Source of the DNA: Sphingobacteriales bacterium
GTDB taxonomy: Bacteria; Bacteroidota; Bacteroidia; Chitinophagales; JADIYW01
Assembly (NCBI GenBank): GCA_947460245.1
Contig: CANHGL010000014.1
Location: forward strand, 1-46,113
DNA length: 46,113 nucleotides
Direction of reading: 5' to 3'
Part shown: positions 28,180-36,411 of the stretch, piece by piece
Position numbering within the stretch: the first letter of the stretch is position 1
Layout: every line of letters begins with the position of its first letter
Notes under the pieces: generated by a model
Seen by the model: the letters and a program-made list of their open reading frames with translations, nothing else
Told to the model about the DNA's origin: nothing
Databases searched by the model: none
Program-made: the position numbers and the translations under genes

Positions 28180-29016
28180 ATGGCCATATTGGATCGTGTA
28201 TTGGGCGGAAATATATTCTTTGACTTCTGGAAGCAGATTCAACAGTATATTTTTTCAGAGAAGAGATTGATGCAATTACTCACCTTCAAGCCTATTGAGA
28301 TCTATAAAACTATTACAGACATAGAGCTCGATGGTGTAAAAATAAAGCTCAGTATTATCAGTACAGTAGAAAATCTGATGCAACGCAGGATAAACCGGAC
28401 GCTCGATTTATTGACGATAAATGCATCCGATAAAAGGAGTCCATCTCTGGAATATAATTTTGATATTCTCATAAAAGCACAGATGGTCTATGAGGAAGTC
28501 TCTAAGTTTTTTTCTAATCATTTTGCCAATAGGATCTATACTATAAAGGAGCAGCGGTATTTTCTTAGGGTGGATGCATTGAAGTTTAATGGTGCCGATT
28601 CGAAGGCATTCGTCTCTATACCCTTTTGTCTATTTGTGCACTGGGGGCCTTTTAAGCGGGAGATATGTGGTGAGGCATTACTCACAGGGGCCATTCATTT
28701 CCATCATCCCAGTGATACGATAAGAACGTGGAATCTAAATTACCTGTTGTATACGAACAGTATCTTGTTGAGGTTTATTGACAGGCTTTACCATAAGGCA
28801 TTGATAGCCTATTTAAGGGATTTTTTACAATATAATTTCAAGGAAGAACTCTTTAACGCCAAAGTGGAGGCGCAACTACAGTTGAATGCCATACAACACC
28901 AGTCGAGCTGGCTGAGCGGCAATATTTATAGCCTTGATTTGGAGCGTCTTTCCTTAGGATCAAATGGCGTGGAGGCCATATTCCTTGCTAAAGGAAAATT
29001 ACATATCGTTAGATGA
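28180..29016 (+). CDS. Hypothetical protein with DUF4403-like features
   Basis: A 278-aa protein without signal peptide or obvious membrane helices. Alternating beta-strands (VKIKLSIISTVENLM, YFLRVDALKF) and the later block GEALLTGAIHFHHP followed by a helical stretch (LLRFIDRLYHKALIAYLRDF) and NIYSLDLERLSL resemble the C-terminal half of the DUF4403 family. That resemblance was judged by eye and is weak; no motif identifies a catalytic role. The gene lies between a TlpA-like thioredoxin gene and a WbpP-like epimerase (29 nt downstream), and could be cotranscribed with the epimerase. Function unknown. Confidence 0.75.
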   Translation: MAILDRVLGGNIFFDFWKQIQQYIFSEKRLMQLLTFKPIEIYKTITDIELDGVKIKLSIISTVENLMQRRINRTLDLLTINASDKRSPSLEYNFDILIKAQMVYEEVSKFFSNHFANRIYTIKEQRYFLRVDALKFNGADSKAFVSIPFCLFVHWGPFKREICGEALLTGAIHFHHPSDTIRTWNLNYLLYTNSILLRFIDRLYHKALIAYLRDFLQYNFKEELFNAKVEAQLQLNAIQHQSSWLSGNIYSLDLERLSLGSNGVEAIFLAKGKLHIVR

Positions 29017-29045
29017 TCCAGAAATATTATTTAATTTTACAATAG

Positions 29046-30038
29046 ATGTATCAGCAAGTATTACATAAATCTTCTTTGGCGCATAGGCACATTTTAGTTA
29101 CCGGAGGAGCAGGTTTTATTGGTTCAAATATTACGGAGTATTTATTATTACACGGAGCAAAGGTCCGGGTTTTGGATAATCTCGCTACAGGAAAGAGAGA
29201 GAATATATCTGATTTTCTTGACCACTCAGGATTTGAATTCATAGAGGGCGACCTCAGAAATCCAAACGATTGCATAAGGGCGTGTATTGGGATAGATGCA
29301 GTATGCCATCAAGCAGCTATCGGATCAGTACCCCGTTCCATCAAGGATCCAATTACCACCAATGATGTTAATATTGGTGGATTCGTTAATATGCTTACGG
29401 CAGCTAAAGATGCGGGCATCAAACGATTTGTTTATGCGTCTTCTTCTTCGGTATATGGTGATGAGCCTAATCTGCCAAAGAAAGAGGACAGGATAGGTAA
29501 TCCCTTATCACCTTATGCGGTCACCAAATTCACCAATGAAGTTTATGCAAGTGTGTTTTCCAGGTGTTTTGATCTGGAACTCATCGGACTTCGATATTTT
29601 AATATTTTCGGCCCAAAACAGGATCCAGATGGAGAATATGCTGCTGTTATGCCATTGTTTATCAAGGACTTAATAAATAACGAGGCTCCTTATATCAATG
29701 GAGACGGAGAGCAGTCCAGGGATTTTACCTTTATCCATAATGCGGTGCAGGCAAATATACTTGCCCTCACAATAGATAATTCTTTAGCCTACAATCAGGC
29801 CTACAATATTGCTTTTGGCGAACGATTTTCAATCAATCAGATGTATGATGCAATAAGAGTATACCTCCAAAAGGACATACAGGCCATCCACAGAGCACCC
29901 CGTGCGGGTGATATCCGGGATTCTTTAGCGGATATTTCCAAGGCCCAGGATTTATTGGGTTATAAGCCCCAATTTTCCTTTGAAAATGGACTACCCATTA
30001 CCATAGAATATTTTCGTAAAATTTTTGCCCAAGGCTAG
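29046..30038 (+). CDS. UDP-N-acetylglucosamine 4-epimerase-like SDR (WbpP family)
   Basis: A 330-aa extended SDR. The NAD-binding motif is GGAGFIG (residues 20-26), followed by the SSSVYGDEP strand, and Y157 and K161 in YAVTK are catalytic. RYFNIFGPKQDPDGEYAAVMPLF and GDGEQSRDFTFI match WbpP/Gne enzymes that interconvert UDP-GlcNAc/GalNAc and their uronic acid forms for surface polysaccharides. The start at 29046 gives a slightly longer N-terminus, as WbpP members have. It is separated by 133 bp from the DUF6089 operon. Exact substrate is uncertain; a UDP-glucose epimerase or UDP-glucuronate epimerase remains possible. Confidence 0.9.
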   Translation: MYQQVLHKSSLAHRHILVTGGAGFIGSNITEYLLLHGAKVRVLDNLATGKRENISDFLDHSGFEFIEGDLRNPNDCIRACIGIDAVCHQAAIGSVPRSIKDPITTNDVNIGGFVNMLTAAKDAGIKRFVYASSSSVYGDEPNLPKKEDRIGNPLSPYAVTKFTNEVYASVFSRCFDLELIGLRYFNIFGPKQDPDGEYAAVMPLFIKDLINNEAPYINGDGEQSRDFTFIHNAVQANILALTIDNSLAYNQAYNIAFGERFSINQMYDAIRVYLQKDIQAIHRAPRAGDIRDSLADISKAQDLLGYKPQFSFENGLPITIEYFRKIFAQG

Positions 30039-30138
30039 CCAAAACTGGCTTTGACTTAAAAAATGTGAAATTTGCAATTTATTATGATGTAAAAGCGTAT
30101 AACTACTTAGTTTGTAGTGCTTTTGTAGCCTAAAAACG

Positions 30139-30146
30139 TATCTTTG
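30139..30146 (+). promoter_or_regulatory. Candidate -7 element for the envelope operon
   Basis: TATCTTTG matches the TAnnTTTG consensus in the 133-bp gap before the DUF6089 gene, 25 nt upstream of its TTG start. TTTG boxes occur at 30111 and 30122, but neither has the usual spacing. If used, this promoter would drive DUF6089-uppS-bamA-ompH-ompH-murI. Confidence 0.4.
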
Positions 30147-30171
30147 TTCCTCTTTTTAATCATTCTTTTTT

Positions 30172-31011
30172 TTGATCAAGATTCTAAAAATAATTTGTCT
30201 TATACTCACCATATTCATGGCTGATAATCTAGCGCACGCTCAAGAAAATGAATTTGGTTTTTGGGGCGGCACTGCCGTTTACCTCGGAGATTTGAATCCC
30301 ACTATGTCATTTAAAGATGCAAGATGGGCTGGTGGGGCTTTTTACAGATATAATATTAACAATAGAATGGCTGTTCGGGTAGGGATGAATTACGGTTACT
30401 TAGATGCTGCGGACAGCAGGATAAAGAATTTTCCTTATCTGCAAGCGCGGAACCTGAATTTTAAGTCACATGTAGCTGAACTTGCAGCAACGTATGAACT
30501 TAATTTCTTTAAGTATTCCTTAGTCTCTTCTAAAGACACCAGAAAATGGACGCCTTATATCTTCATGGGTGCAAGTGTTTTTTATTATAATCCATATACT
30601 TCATTGGATGGAAATAAATACTATCTAGAATCTGTAGGTACTGAAGGACAGAAGACGCCGGATAAGCCAGTACGCAATAAGGGGTATAATCAGTATGCAT
30701 TTGCTATCCCTTATGGAGGAGGTGTAAAAATAGGATTAAGTCAAAATTGGGCATTAAGCCTGGAGGTCAGCAGCAGATTAACCTTCACAGATTACATAGA
30801 TGATGTGAGTGGAAGTTATGCGGAACCAGAGGATATAAATTTTTTCACTAACGGTAAAAATATTGGTCTGGATTTATCTGACCGATCATTAGAAAAAATT
30901 GGTATTCCAGGAAAACAGAGAGGCACCAGCAAGGATAAAGACAGATTTATGTTTGTGGGAGTGTCTTTAACTTATACCATCAATACAATAAAATGTCCAA
31001 AAGTATTATAA
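30172..31011 (+). CDS. DUF6089 family outer-membrane beta-barrel protein
   Basis: A 279-aa protein with a signal peptide (KIICLILTIFMADNLAHA, cut before QENEFG) and a small beta-barrel of aromatic/Gly-rich strands (FGFWGGTAVYLGDLNP, MAVRVGMNYGYLDAAD, FAIPYGGGVKIGLSQNWAL) ending in FVGVSLTYTIN. It matches DUF6089, which in Bacteroidota sits beside isoprenyl transferase and bamA. The start is TTG at 30172; an ATG further in would remove the signal peptide. Its function is unknown but the conserved place next to BamA suggests envelope biogenesis. The uppS gene starts 4 nt downstream. Confidence 0.88.
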   Translation: MIKILKIICLILTIFMADNLAHAQENEFGFWGGTAVYLGDLNPTMSFKDARWAGGAFYRYNINNRMAVRVGMNYGYLDAADSRIKNFPYLQARNLNFKSHVAELAATYELNFFKYSLVSSKDTRKWTPYIFMGASVFYYNPYTSLDGNKYYLESVGTEGQKTPDKPVRNKGYNQYAFAIPYGGGVKIGLSQNWALSLEVSSRLTFTDYIDDVSGSYAEPEDINFFTNGKNIGLDLSDRSLEKIGIPGKQRGTSKDKDRFMFVGVSLTYTINTIKCPKVL

Positions 31012-31015
31012 AAGT

Positions 31016-31795
31016 TTGAGTACAGAATCTATCATATCATACAAAGAAAAAATAGATGCGGCTAAACTGCCACAGCATATTGCCATCATTATGGATGGGA
31101 ATGGCCGTTGGGCAGAGGCTCAGGGCAAGCACCGTATTTTTGGACATAGGAATGGAGTGAAGGCAGTGCGTGAGGTAGCAGAAGGATGCGCTGAGCTGGG
31201 TGTAAAGTACCTCACACTCTATGCATTCTCCACAGAAAACTGGAATCGTCCGAAACAAGAAGTCTCAGCATTGATGGAGCTGTTATTCTTAACAATAGGC
31301 AGGGAGATAAAGACGTTGCAAAAAAATGGTATACGCCTTAATGCCATTGGCAATATTCATACACTGCCTGCTTCCAACCGAAAGGCATTGCAGGAGGTAA
31401 TGGAAGCTACCAAACATAATACAAGAATGACACTCACGCTTGCCTTAAGCTATGGTTCCAGAGAGGAACTTGCGGAAGCTGCTCGTCAGTTGGCAGAAGA
31501 TTATAAGTCTGGTAAAATTACGTTAGAAGAGATAAGCGCTAGCAATATTTCAGCACATCTATATACCAAAGATATGCCGGATCCGGAACTGATGATTCGT
31601 ACAAGTGGTGAGCACAGAATTAGCAATTTCCTGCTTTGGCAGGCTGCCTATACAGAGTTGTACTTTACTGAAAAATTCTGGCCGGAGTTTAACAGAAATG
31701 ATCTTTTTGAGGCAATCTATGATTTCCAAAATAGGGAGCGCAGATTTGGTAAGACCAGTGAGCAAATCCATCAACAAACAACCACCAACTATTAA
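31016..31795 (+). CDS. uppS: Isoprenyl transferase (undecaprenyl diphosphate synthase)
   Basis: A 259-aa cis-prenyltransferase that makes undecaprenyl diphosphate, the lipid carrier for peptidoglycan and surface polysaccharide. D27 in IMDGNGRWA is the catalytic Mg-binding residue. FGHRNGVKAVR, TLYAFSTENWNRP and the terminal PDPELMIRTSGEHRISNFLL are family blocks. Full length. The start is TTG at 31016, four bases after the preceding stop; no ATG precedes the MDGNGRW motif in frame. bamA follows one base after the stop. The link to sugar-nucleotide genes nearby is one of pathway only. Confidence 0.95.
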   Translation: MSTESIISYKEKIDAAKLPQHIAIIMDGNGRWAEAQGKHRIFGHRNGVKAVREVAEGCAELGVKYLTLYAFSTENWNRPKQEVSALMELLFLTIGREIKTLQKNGIRLNAIGNIHTLPASNRKALQEVMEATKHNTRMTLTLALSYGSREELAEAARQLAEDYKSGKITLEEISASNISAHLYTKDMPDPELMIRTSGEHRISNFLLWQAAYTELYFTEKFWPEFNRNDLFEAIYDFQNRERRFGKTSEQIHQQTTTNY

Positions 31796-31796
31796 T

Positions 31797-34451
31797 ATGC
31801 AAATGATATTTAAAAAATACAGACACTTCTTATTGATGCTTGGTTGTTTAATACTGACTCAGTTATCTGGTGCACAGGAAATAGACAGCTCATTGGTAAA
31901 TTATAAAGAACCAAAGAAATATCGTTTGGCATCATTGGAGATTACGGGAACACAATATCTTGATAAAAATATTATCCGATCTCTCTCAGGACTTAAAACA
32001 GGGGATCTGATTTCTATTCCCGGCGATGAAGTCACTAAGTGTATTAAGAATCTCTGGAAACAAGGACTCTTTGGAAACGTTAAGGTTTTTATAGACAGAT
32101 TTGATGGAGATAATATATACCTATCTATTAATGTTCTTGAAAAACCAAGACTCAATGAAATTACCATAAAGGGAATAAAGAAAAGCGAAGCGGATGATAT
32201 TAAGAAGAAGTTGGATGCCTTAAAAGCTAAGCCGCTTACAGATGCATTAAAGCTCAATATACGCAACACGATTATAGATCACTATGAAGAGAAATCTTAT
32301 CTGAATCCTATTATAAATGTTATAGAGAAAAAAGATGAAGGACTGGTAAATAGTGCGTCCGTAGTAGTGAATATTGACAAGGGCAATAAGGTAAAGATTG
32401 ATGATCTTATCTTTTTGGGAAGAGTGAATGGTGAGCTACCAAAAATGCGTAAGGCTATGAAAGATACTAAGGAGCGATCTAAGGTAGAGATACGCATCAA
32501 CGACAAAAGAAGTCGCAAGCAGAAAGCAATAGATGCTTTATATACACTTGCCAATTTAAACTCGAATTCAGTAAAAGATTTTTTCCTGGAGCGTTTCAGA
32601 ATAACCTTTAAGGGGTCTAAGTTTAATGAAGGAAAGTACGAAGAGGATAAACAGAAGCTAATCGATTACTATAATAATAATGGATTTCGTGATGCCAGAA
32701 TTGTATCCGATACGGTTGTTAAAAATGATAATGGAAACGTGAGCGTAATCCTTACTTTAGATGAAGGGCATAAATATTATTTTAGAAATATCGTTTTTAA
32801 AGGGAACTCAAAGTTTTCTACAGAAGCATTAAACAGAGTGCTGAATATTAAGAAAGGGGATGTTTACAATGCTGAATTAATGCAGAAACGTTTAACTATG
32901 GATCAGGAAGGCGGAGATATTAGTTCGCTATATTATGATGATGGTTATCTGTTCTTCAATATTAATCCTGTTGAAACTTCGGTAGAGAACGATTCTATTG
33001 ATATAGAAATACGAATTAATGAAGGGCCACAGGCTACTATCAAAAACGTGATTATTGAAGGTAATGATAAAACTAATGAGCATGTTATTCGCAGAGAACT
33101 ACATACTTATCCCGGAGATAAGTTTAGTCGTTCTGATCTGATTCGTTCACAGCGTGAAATTGCAAACTTAGGTTTCTTTGATCCACAAGAAACGAAGGTA
33201 GAGCCGGTTCCTAATCCTACTGATGGAACGGTAGACATAAAATATACGGTTAAAGAAAAATCAGCAGACCAGGTAGAATTGTCTGCCGGTTGGGGTGGTC
33301 AGTCAGGAGGCCTGATTGGTACACTTGGATTAAAGTTCAATAATTTCTCTCTAAGAAATATCATCAATAAAAAAGCATGGTCGCCACTGCCAACAGGCGA
33401 TGGGCAGCAATTAACGGTTAGGGTAGAAAGTAATGGTAGAGCTTATCAGAATTATAATTTCTCTTTTACAGAGCCTTGGCTAGGAGGTAAGAAGCCGAAT
33501 GCCTTTACCGTTGCGGCATTCCGTTCTCGTTTGCAAGATATTGCCAATGGTACTATATATGGAAAGCAGATAACCAATGGCCTCTCCGTTTCTATTGGAA
33601 CGCGTTTGAAGAAGCCAGATGATTTTTTTATTGTACAAGCTTCAGCTAACTATTACGGCTATCAGTTGAGCTCTTTCAGAAATAGGTATTTTGTGGGTAA
33701 TGTTGCTTTGGATAGTGGACGATTCAATAATTTAAATTTCAAGCTTTCATTAACCAGAAATTCCATCAATCAGCCTATATTTCCAACAGGAGGTGCAAAG
33801 GTAGAGGTGTCATTACAATTTACGCCGCCTTATTCTCTTTTTAGAAAAGATAATAACTATGATGGTAAAACAATAGCAGAGAAATATAAACTCATTGAAT
33901 ACCATAAATGGAAATTCTCTATAGACTGGTATCAGTCGTTAGGTAAGTCAAAATTGGTATTAAGAACCTCCGCTAAGTTTGGATTCCTCGGCTCATTTAA
34001 TAATAAGATTGGTATAACTCCTTTTGAACGCTTTCAGGTAGGCGGTAATGGTATTCCATCTAACGTTACCTTATTTGGTACAGACATTATTGCTCAACGC
34101 GGTTATGAAGGAGCCTATTCTTCCAGTGGAGGAGATCCTTTGTATAATAAATTCTTATTGGAATTAAGATATCCGTTCTCTCTCAATCCTTCTGCAACTA
34201 TATTTGGTTTGGCTTTCTTTGAAGCGGCGAATACGTATACGAACTTTAAAGATTATAATCCTTTTAAACTCAAGAAGAGTGTCGGTATTGGTGTTAGGGC
34301 CATTCTACCTATGTTCGGTTTAATTGGTATAGATTATGGCATACGTTTTGATAGTGCTAATGGTAGTTCGATAAAGTCTACTAACGGTTTCTTTGATTAC
34401 ATAGGTAAAAATGGCAATATTTCATTTATACTTGGATTTGAGCCGGAATAA
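31797..34451 (+). CDS. bamA: Outer-membrane assembly factor BamA (Omp85)
   Basis: About 884 aa. The ATG at 31797, directly after the uppS stop, precedes a good signal peptide (FLLMLGCLILTQLSGA, cut near AQE). A longer in-frame opening upstream overlaps uppS and lacks a signal peptide, so I reject it. Several POTRA domains follow (for example LASLEITGTQYLDKNII, LNEITIKGIKKSEA, ATIKNVIIEGNDKTNEHVIRR), then the Omp85 barrel from ~560 with the lid-type motif FQVGGNGIP, a repeated-strand pattern, and terminal ISFILGFEPE. It inserts beta-barrel proteins in the outer membrane. Flanked by uppS and two Skp-like chaperones. Confidence 0.95.
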   Translation: MQMIFKKYRHFLLMLGCLILTQLSGAQEIDSSLVNYKEPKKYRLASLEITGTQYLDKNIIRSLSGLKTGDLISIPGDEVTKCIKNLWKQGLFGNVKVFIDRFDGDNIYLSINVLEKPRLNEITIKGIKKSEADDIKKKLDALKAKPLTDALKLNIRNTIIDHYEEKSYLNPIINVIEKKDEGLVNSASVVVNIDKGNKVKIDDLIFLGRVNGELPKMRKAMKDTKERSKVEIRINDKRSRKQKAIDALYTLANLNSNSVKDFFLERFRITFKGSKFNEGKYEEDKQKLIDYYNNNGFRDARIVSDTVVKNDNGNVSVILTLDEGHKYYFRNIVFKGNSKFSTEALNRVLNIKKGDVYNAELMQKRLTMDQEGGDISSLYYDDGYLFFNINPVETSVENDSIDIEIRINEGPQATIKNVIIEGNDKTNEHVIRRELHTYPGDKFSRSDLIRSQREIANLGFFDPQETKVEPVPNPTDGTVDIKYTVKEKSADQVELSAGWGGQSGGLIGTLGLKFNNFSLRNIINKKAWSPLPTGDGQQLTVRVESNGRAYQNYNFSFTEPWLGGKKPNAFTVAAFRSRLQDIANGTIYGKQITNGLSVSIGTRLKKPDDFFIVQASANYYGYQLSSFRNRYFVGNVALDSGRFNNLNFKLSLTRNSINQPIFPTGGAKVEVSLQFTPPYSLFRKDNNYDGKTIAEKYKLIEYHKWKFSIDWYQSLGKSKLVLRTSAKFGFLGSFNNKIGITPFERFQVGGNGIPSNVTLFGTDIIAQRGYEGAYSSSGGDPLYNKFLLELRYPFSLNPSATIFGLAFFEAANTYTNFKDYNPFKLKKSVGIGVRAILPMFGLIGIDYGIRFDSANGSSIKSTNGFFDYIGKNGNISFILGFEPE

Positions 34452-34477
34452 TTTTAAATTAAACTAAAATTAAGCGT

Positions 34478-34987
34478 ATGAAAAAGGTGATTTTAACTAT
34501 GGTTTTGTTGGCGGGGTTGACTTCTGCGTTTGCGCAGCGATTTGCTTATGTAGATACTAAATACATCTTGGAAAAATTATCGGATTATAAAGCAGCTCAG
34601 CAGAAGTTGGATGACCAGGCGGCATTGTGGCAGAAAGATATCGATCAGAAAAGTGAGGCGTTAAAGAAGATGTATAGTAAATATCAGGCAGAAGAATTTC
34701 TGCTTACCGCGGATTTAAAGAAACAAAGGGAGGATGAGATTATTAAAGCAGAAGAGGAGTTAAAGGATCTTCAAAAAAATCGTTTTGGTTATAACGGAGA
34801 TTTATTTAAGAAACGCCAGGAGTTAATTCAGCCCATTCAAGATAAAGTCTTTGATGCTGTCCAGAAATTAGCAGAAATACGTACTTATGATTTTATATTT
34901 GATAAAGCTTCTGGAGGAGCAGCCATGCTGTATACCAATCCGAAATATGATGTCAGCGAGGAAGTATTGAAAAGATTAGGAATGTAA
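34478..34987 (+). CDS. OmpH/Skp-family periplasmic chaperone (first copy)
   Basis: A 169-aa protein with a signal peptide (MKKVILTMVLLAGLTSAFA, cut before QRFAYVD). The mature N-terminal strand FAYVDTKYILEKL is the OmpH start, then a long helical hairpin of K/E/Q-rich coiled coil (~45-125), and the closing strand TYDFIFDKASGGAAMLY. Skp-type proteins hold unfolded outer-membrane barrels for BamA. It lies 26 nt after bamA, followed by a second copy after 40 nt. The two are only moderately similar. Confidence 0.93.
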   Translation: MKKVILTMVLLAGLTSAFAQRFAYVDTKYILEKLSDYKAAQQKLDDQAALWQKDIDQKSEALKKMYSKYQAEEFLLTADLKKQREDEIIKAEEELKDLQKNRFGYNGDLFKKRQELIQPIQDKVFDAVQKLAEIRTYDFIFDKASGGAAMLYTNPKYDVSEEVLKRLGM

Positions 34988-35027
34988 ATTTGTATTCAAC
35001 CAAACCAATAATTATAAAAATCAAAAA

Positions 35028-35582
35028 ATGAAAAAAGTAACTACCATTATGATCTTGATGCTTGCAATAGTTGTAAGCACTTATGCGCAAAAAGTAACTA
35101 AGTTCGGTTATCTAAATTCTTCAGAGTTAATTAGCTTAATGCCAGAATCGGCTAAAGCAGATTCTGCTATTGAAAAATATGCTCAAGAATTAGATGCGTT
35201 GGGTCAACAGATGTATGCTGAATATCAGAAGAAGGCAGCAGATGCACAGGATAAGAAGCAAAGAAATTTATTGACTGCTGAACAGGAAGAGTTGGTGGTG
35301 AAAGAATTGGGAGATATGGAAAAAAGAATCACAGATTTCCAACAAACAGCCCAAGATAAAATTGCTTCTAAAAAAGAAAAATTATATAGCCCTATTTTAA
35401 CCAAAGCTAATGAGGGTATTAAGACGGTTGCCAAAACTAATGGATTTACATATGTCTTCGATTCAGGAGCAGGTTCAATACTTTTTGCAGAAGAAAGTGA
35501 TAACATTCTACCTTTAGTAAAGACTTATTTGAAATTGCCGGATCCAAAGCCAGCAGCTCCAAAGCCGGCAGTTAAGCCATAA
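35028..35582 (+). CDS. OmpH/Skp-family periplasmic chaperone (second copy)
   Basis: A 184-aa protein with a signal peptide (MKKVTTIMILMLAIVVSTYA, cut before QKVTKFG). The OmpH core has FGYLNSSELISLMPESA, a coiled-coil hairpin (~40-130) and NGFTYVFDSGAGSILFA at the end. It differs from the first copy in a Pro/Ala/Lys-rich tail (PKPAAPKPAVKP) that may be flexible and interact with the cell wall or other proteins; that is inference. It precedes murI by 13 nt and is likely in the same operon. Confidence 0.93.
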   Translation: MKKVTTIMILMLAIVVSTYAQKVTKFGYLNSSELISLMPESAKADSAIEKYAQELDALGQQMYAEYQKKAADAQDKKQRNLLTAEQEELVVKELGDMEKRITDFQQTAQDKIASKKEKLYSPILTKANEGIKTVAKTNGFTYVFDSGAGSILFAEESDNILPLVKTYLKLPDPKPAAPKPAVKP

Positions 35583-35595
35583 TAATATAATTAAT

Positions 35596-36411
35596 ATGCG
35601 AACAGCTTCACAAGCTATCGGTTTATTCGACTCAGGTATTGGCGGCTTAACGGTCGCCAATGCTATTTTGGGTCAACTGCCCAATGAATCATTGATTTAT
35701 TTCGGGGATACGGCTCATCTTCCATACGGCGATAAATCCGCAGACACTATTCGATATTTCACTAAAACTATTGGCACTTTCTTATTATCTAAGGAGTGTA
35801 AAATAATAGTAATCGCGTGTAATACTGCCTCCTCTGTCGCATATGATATGTTAGTGGAAATGGCAGGAGACAGTGCCTATGTATTCAATGTAATTGATCC
35901 AGTAGTAGAGGAGATTATCCAAAAAGGATATAAGAAAGTAGGTGTTATAGGCACTTTGGGTACTGTACAGTCTAATGTATACCAAAATAAAATTCATCAT
36001 TTAGATTCTTCGGTAGAAGTACATCAGCTGGCTACTCCACTTCTTGTTCCAATGATTGAATCTGGATTTGTAGATGGACAAATTTCGCATCTTGTCATTG
36101 AAGAATATTTGCGCGCACCTGAATTACAGGATATAGAAACGCTTGTACTTGCCTGTACGCATTATCCGTTAATTAAACCAGAAATAGAAGATTTCTATCA
36201 CCAAAGAGGCAGGCAGGTAAATGTATTGGCCACCAATGAAATTGTGGCAACACATATCAGGAATTTTATGATAGTACATGATTTAATAAATATGGAGAAG
36301 AAAGGAAGAGATACTTTCTATGTTTCTGATTATACTACAAGCTTTGAGAAAACAACAAAGTTATTCTATAAGGAATCAGTTAACCTTGTGCAGATTCCAT
36401 TATTCAAATAG
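35596..36411 (+). CDS. murI: Glutamate racemase
   Basis: The 271-aa enzyme converts L-glutamate to D-glutamate for peptidoglycan. D12 in GLFDSGIGGLTV, the first catalytic cysteine C75 in ACNTASS, and the second C187 with H189 in ACTHYPLI are all present, as is YFGDTAHLPYG. Full length. It is the last gene of the envelope operon (DUF6089-uppS-bamA-ompH-ompH-murI), the usual order in Bacteroidota. Its 3' end overlaps the convergent glycosyltransferase gene by 12 bp (36400-36411). Confidence 0.96.
   Translation: MRTASQAIGLFDSGIGGLTVANAILGQLPNESLIYFGDTAHLPYGDKSADTIRYFTKTIGTFLLSKECKIIVIACNTASSVAYDMLVEMAGDSAYVFNVIDPVVEEIIQKGYKKVGVIGTLGTVQSNVYQNKIHHLDSSVEVHQLATPLLVPMIESGFVDGQISHLVIEEYLRAPELQDIETLVLACTHYPLIKPEIEDFYHQRGRQVNVLATNEIVATHIRNFMIVHDLINMEKKGRDTFYVSDYTTSFEKTTKLFYKESVNLVQIPLFK

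Noticed and set aside
30036-30053. AGCCA/TGGCT hairpin at the end of the WbpP-like gene
   Set aside because: The stem is only 5 bp and there is no T tract, so it is too weak to call a terminator.
31605-31796. Longer N-terminus for BamA overlapping uppS
   Set aside because: The added 64 residues come from uppS codons in another frame, and the true signal peptide begins at the ATG at 31797.
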